Source: Apostichopus californicus
Taxonomy: Eukaryota; Echinodermata; Holothuroidea; Aspidochirotida; Stichopodidae
Length of the DNA stretch: 21,973 nucleotides
Reading direction: 5' to 3'
Assembly (NCBI GenBank): GCA_020650975.1
Contig: JAIPMN010016533.1
Coordinates: 1-21,973, forward strand
This document shows, piece by piece, positions 20,698 to 21,973 of the stretch. Position 1 is the first letter of the stretch; each line of letters starts with the position of its first letter. Under the pieces are notes generated by a model that was given only the letters and a program-made list of their open reading frames with translations, made no database searches and was not told where the DNA came from. The position numbers and the translations under genes are program-made.

Positions 20698-21625
20698 AAA
20701 CACAAGACAAGTCAAGATATGACAAGACAAAACAACATAAGACAAGACATGACAAGACATGACAAGACAAAACAAGACAAAACAAAACAGACAAAACAAG
20801 ACAAAAACAACATAAGACAAGACAAGACAGGACAAGACAAAAACAAAACCAACCAAAGACAAGACATGACAACACAAGACATAACAACACAAAGACAAGA
20901 CAAAACAAAACAAAACAACATAAGACAAGACAGGACAGGACAAAAACAAAACCAACCAAAGACAAGACATGACAGGACAACACAAGACATAACAACACAA
21001 AGACAAGACAAGACAAAACAAAACAAAACAACATAAGACAAGACAGGACAAGACATAACAACACAAAGACAAAACCAACCAAAGACAAGACAAAAATGAC
21101 AAGACAAACCTAGACAAAACAAGACAAAAACAAAACAAGACAAGACAAAAACAACATAAGACAAGACAGGACAAGACAAAAACAAAACCAACCAAAGACA
21201 AGACATGACAACACAAGACATAACAACACAAAGACAAGACAAAACAAAACAAAACAACATAAGACAAGACAGGACAGGACAAGACAAGACAAAAACAAAA
21301 CCAACCAAAGACAAGACAAGACATGACAGGACAACACAAGACATCACAACACAAAGACAAGACAAGACAAAACAAAACAAAACAACATAAGACAAGACAG
21401 GACAAGACATAACAACACAAAGACAAAACCAACCAAAGACAAGACAAAAATGACAAGACAAACCTAGACAAAACAAGACAAAAACAAAACAAGACAAAAA
21501 CAACATAAGACAAGACAAAACAAACAAGACAAAATCATACAAAGACAAGACAAAAATGACAAGACAAACCAAGACAAAACAGACATAACAAAACAAACTA
21601 GACAAACAATACAAGACAAGACAAC
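20698..21625. repeat. (GACAA)-type pentanucleotide satellite with ~350-bp internal duplication
   Basis: Over 900 bp are built almost wholly from GACAA, AACAA and GACATG words. Within this are longer recurring blocks such as AAAACCAACCAAAGACAAGA (near 20845, 20948, 21071, 21186, 21299 and 21426). A large block repeats with an offset of 344 bp at its left end (CATAAGACAA at 20811 and 21155) and 354 bp at its right end (AACCTAGACA at 21107 and 21461). The Leu/Cys/Phe-rich frames of up to 300 codons on the minus strand are repeat artefacts. Confidence 0.96.
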
Positions 21626-21751
21626 AATAATAAATTTAATAATACAGGATTTTAGTCGGGCCAGAGCAAACACTACAAAGTTAGTCTATACAATTAATTT
21701 GGATATGTTGTTCCCAAGAAGCCTTGATCACAAAGCCAACTAAGGTTAAAA

Positions 21752-21973
21752 ATTCATGACGAGTATGATGTATCATTGAGGAAGACTTCAATCCAACCCA
21801 CTCCCACCCCCACCTAACCCCTAACCCCCCCCCATTCATGACGACTATGATGTATCATTGAGGAAGACTTCACTCCACCCACTCCCTCCTAATGCCTAAC
21901 CCACTCCCACCCCCTCCTAACCCCCCCCCATTCATGACAGGTATGATGAATCATTGAGGAAGACTTCACTACA
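21752..21973. repeat. C-rich 82-96-bp tandem repeat, cut by window end
   Basis: ATTCATGAC followed by TATGATG-ATCATTGAGGAAG and ACTTCA, then a C-rich block (CCCACTCCCACCCCC...CTAACCCC), starts at 21752, 21834 and 21930. At least two full units and part of a third are present. The array continues past the right edge. Confidence 0.93.

Noticed and set aside
20656..21614. Long minus-strand open frames of 285-300 codons rich in Leu, Cys and Phe
   Set aside because: They are read through a GACAA-type satellite whose unit has no stop on that strand; two or more overlapping frames are equally open, and composition is only that of the repeat.

Overview
This is eukaryotic, intron-rich, AT-biased DNA dominated by simple and tandem repeats. 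No bacterial-style operon, rRNA, tRNA or CRISPR array was seen. Frequent C/G homopolymer runs, TIR elements without coding capacity and short coding exons in long introns suggest a marine invertebrate deuterostome, perhaps an echinoderm such as a sea cucumber. The organism is inference only.

One gene can be supported. It lies on the minus strand and runs from about 17611 down to a stop at 7584. Seven exons were found: 17422-17611, 15407-15503, 11839-11966, 10970-11113, 9301-9462, 8897-9086 and 7584-7694. All have GT donors and AG acceptors. Reading phase is continuous across the last five, which encode about 244 residues, and separately across the first two. The phase does not match between 15407 and 11966, so one or more exons in that 3.4-kb interval were missed. 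The product is hydrophilic and Ser/Gln-rich at its N-terminal side, then Lys/Glu-rich and charged, with a compact C-terminal part ending in SAPPMTS. The C-terminal part recalls the CCDC60 (DUF4698) family of cilia/testis-associated coiled-coil proteins, but this is from memory and needs a search. The 5' end is not defined and may lie beyond the right edge.

Layout. 1-7583: no convincing gene; AT-rich DNA with pyrimidine and poly-C tracts, one TIR element (4889-5165) and one X-box motif. 7584-17611: the gene. Its introns hold a second copy of the TIR element, a pair of X-box (RFX-type) motifs, a 15-copy 35-bp minisatellite, a degenerate ~300-bp tandem array, a ~100-bp G-rich array that stops next to a splice donor, and a 398-bp hAT-like element with a perfect 8-bp target duplication inserted next to another donor. 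17612-21973: repeats only, namely a 22/88-bp array, a (GACAA)-type satellite with a ~350-bp internal duplication, and a C-rich 82-96-bp array running off the window end. The long open frames in these arrays are artefacts of repeats without stop codons.

The observations most worth a second look are the spliced gene, the hAT-like insertion that left the neighbouring donor intact, the three near-palindromic X-box motifs, and the two TTAA-flanked copies of one TIR element.
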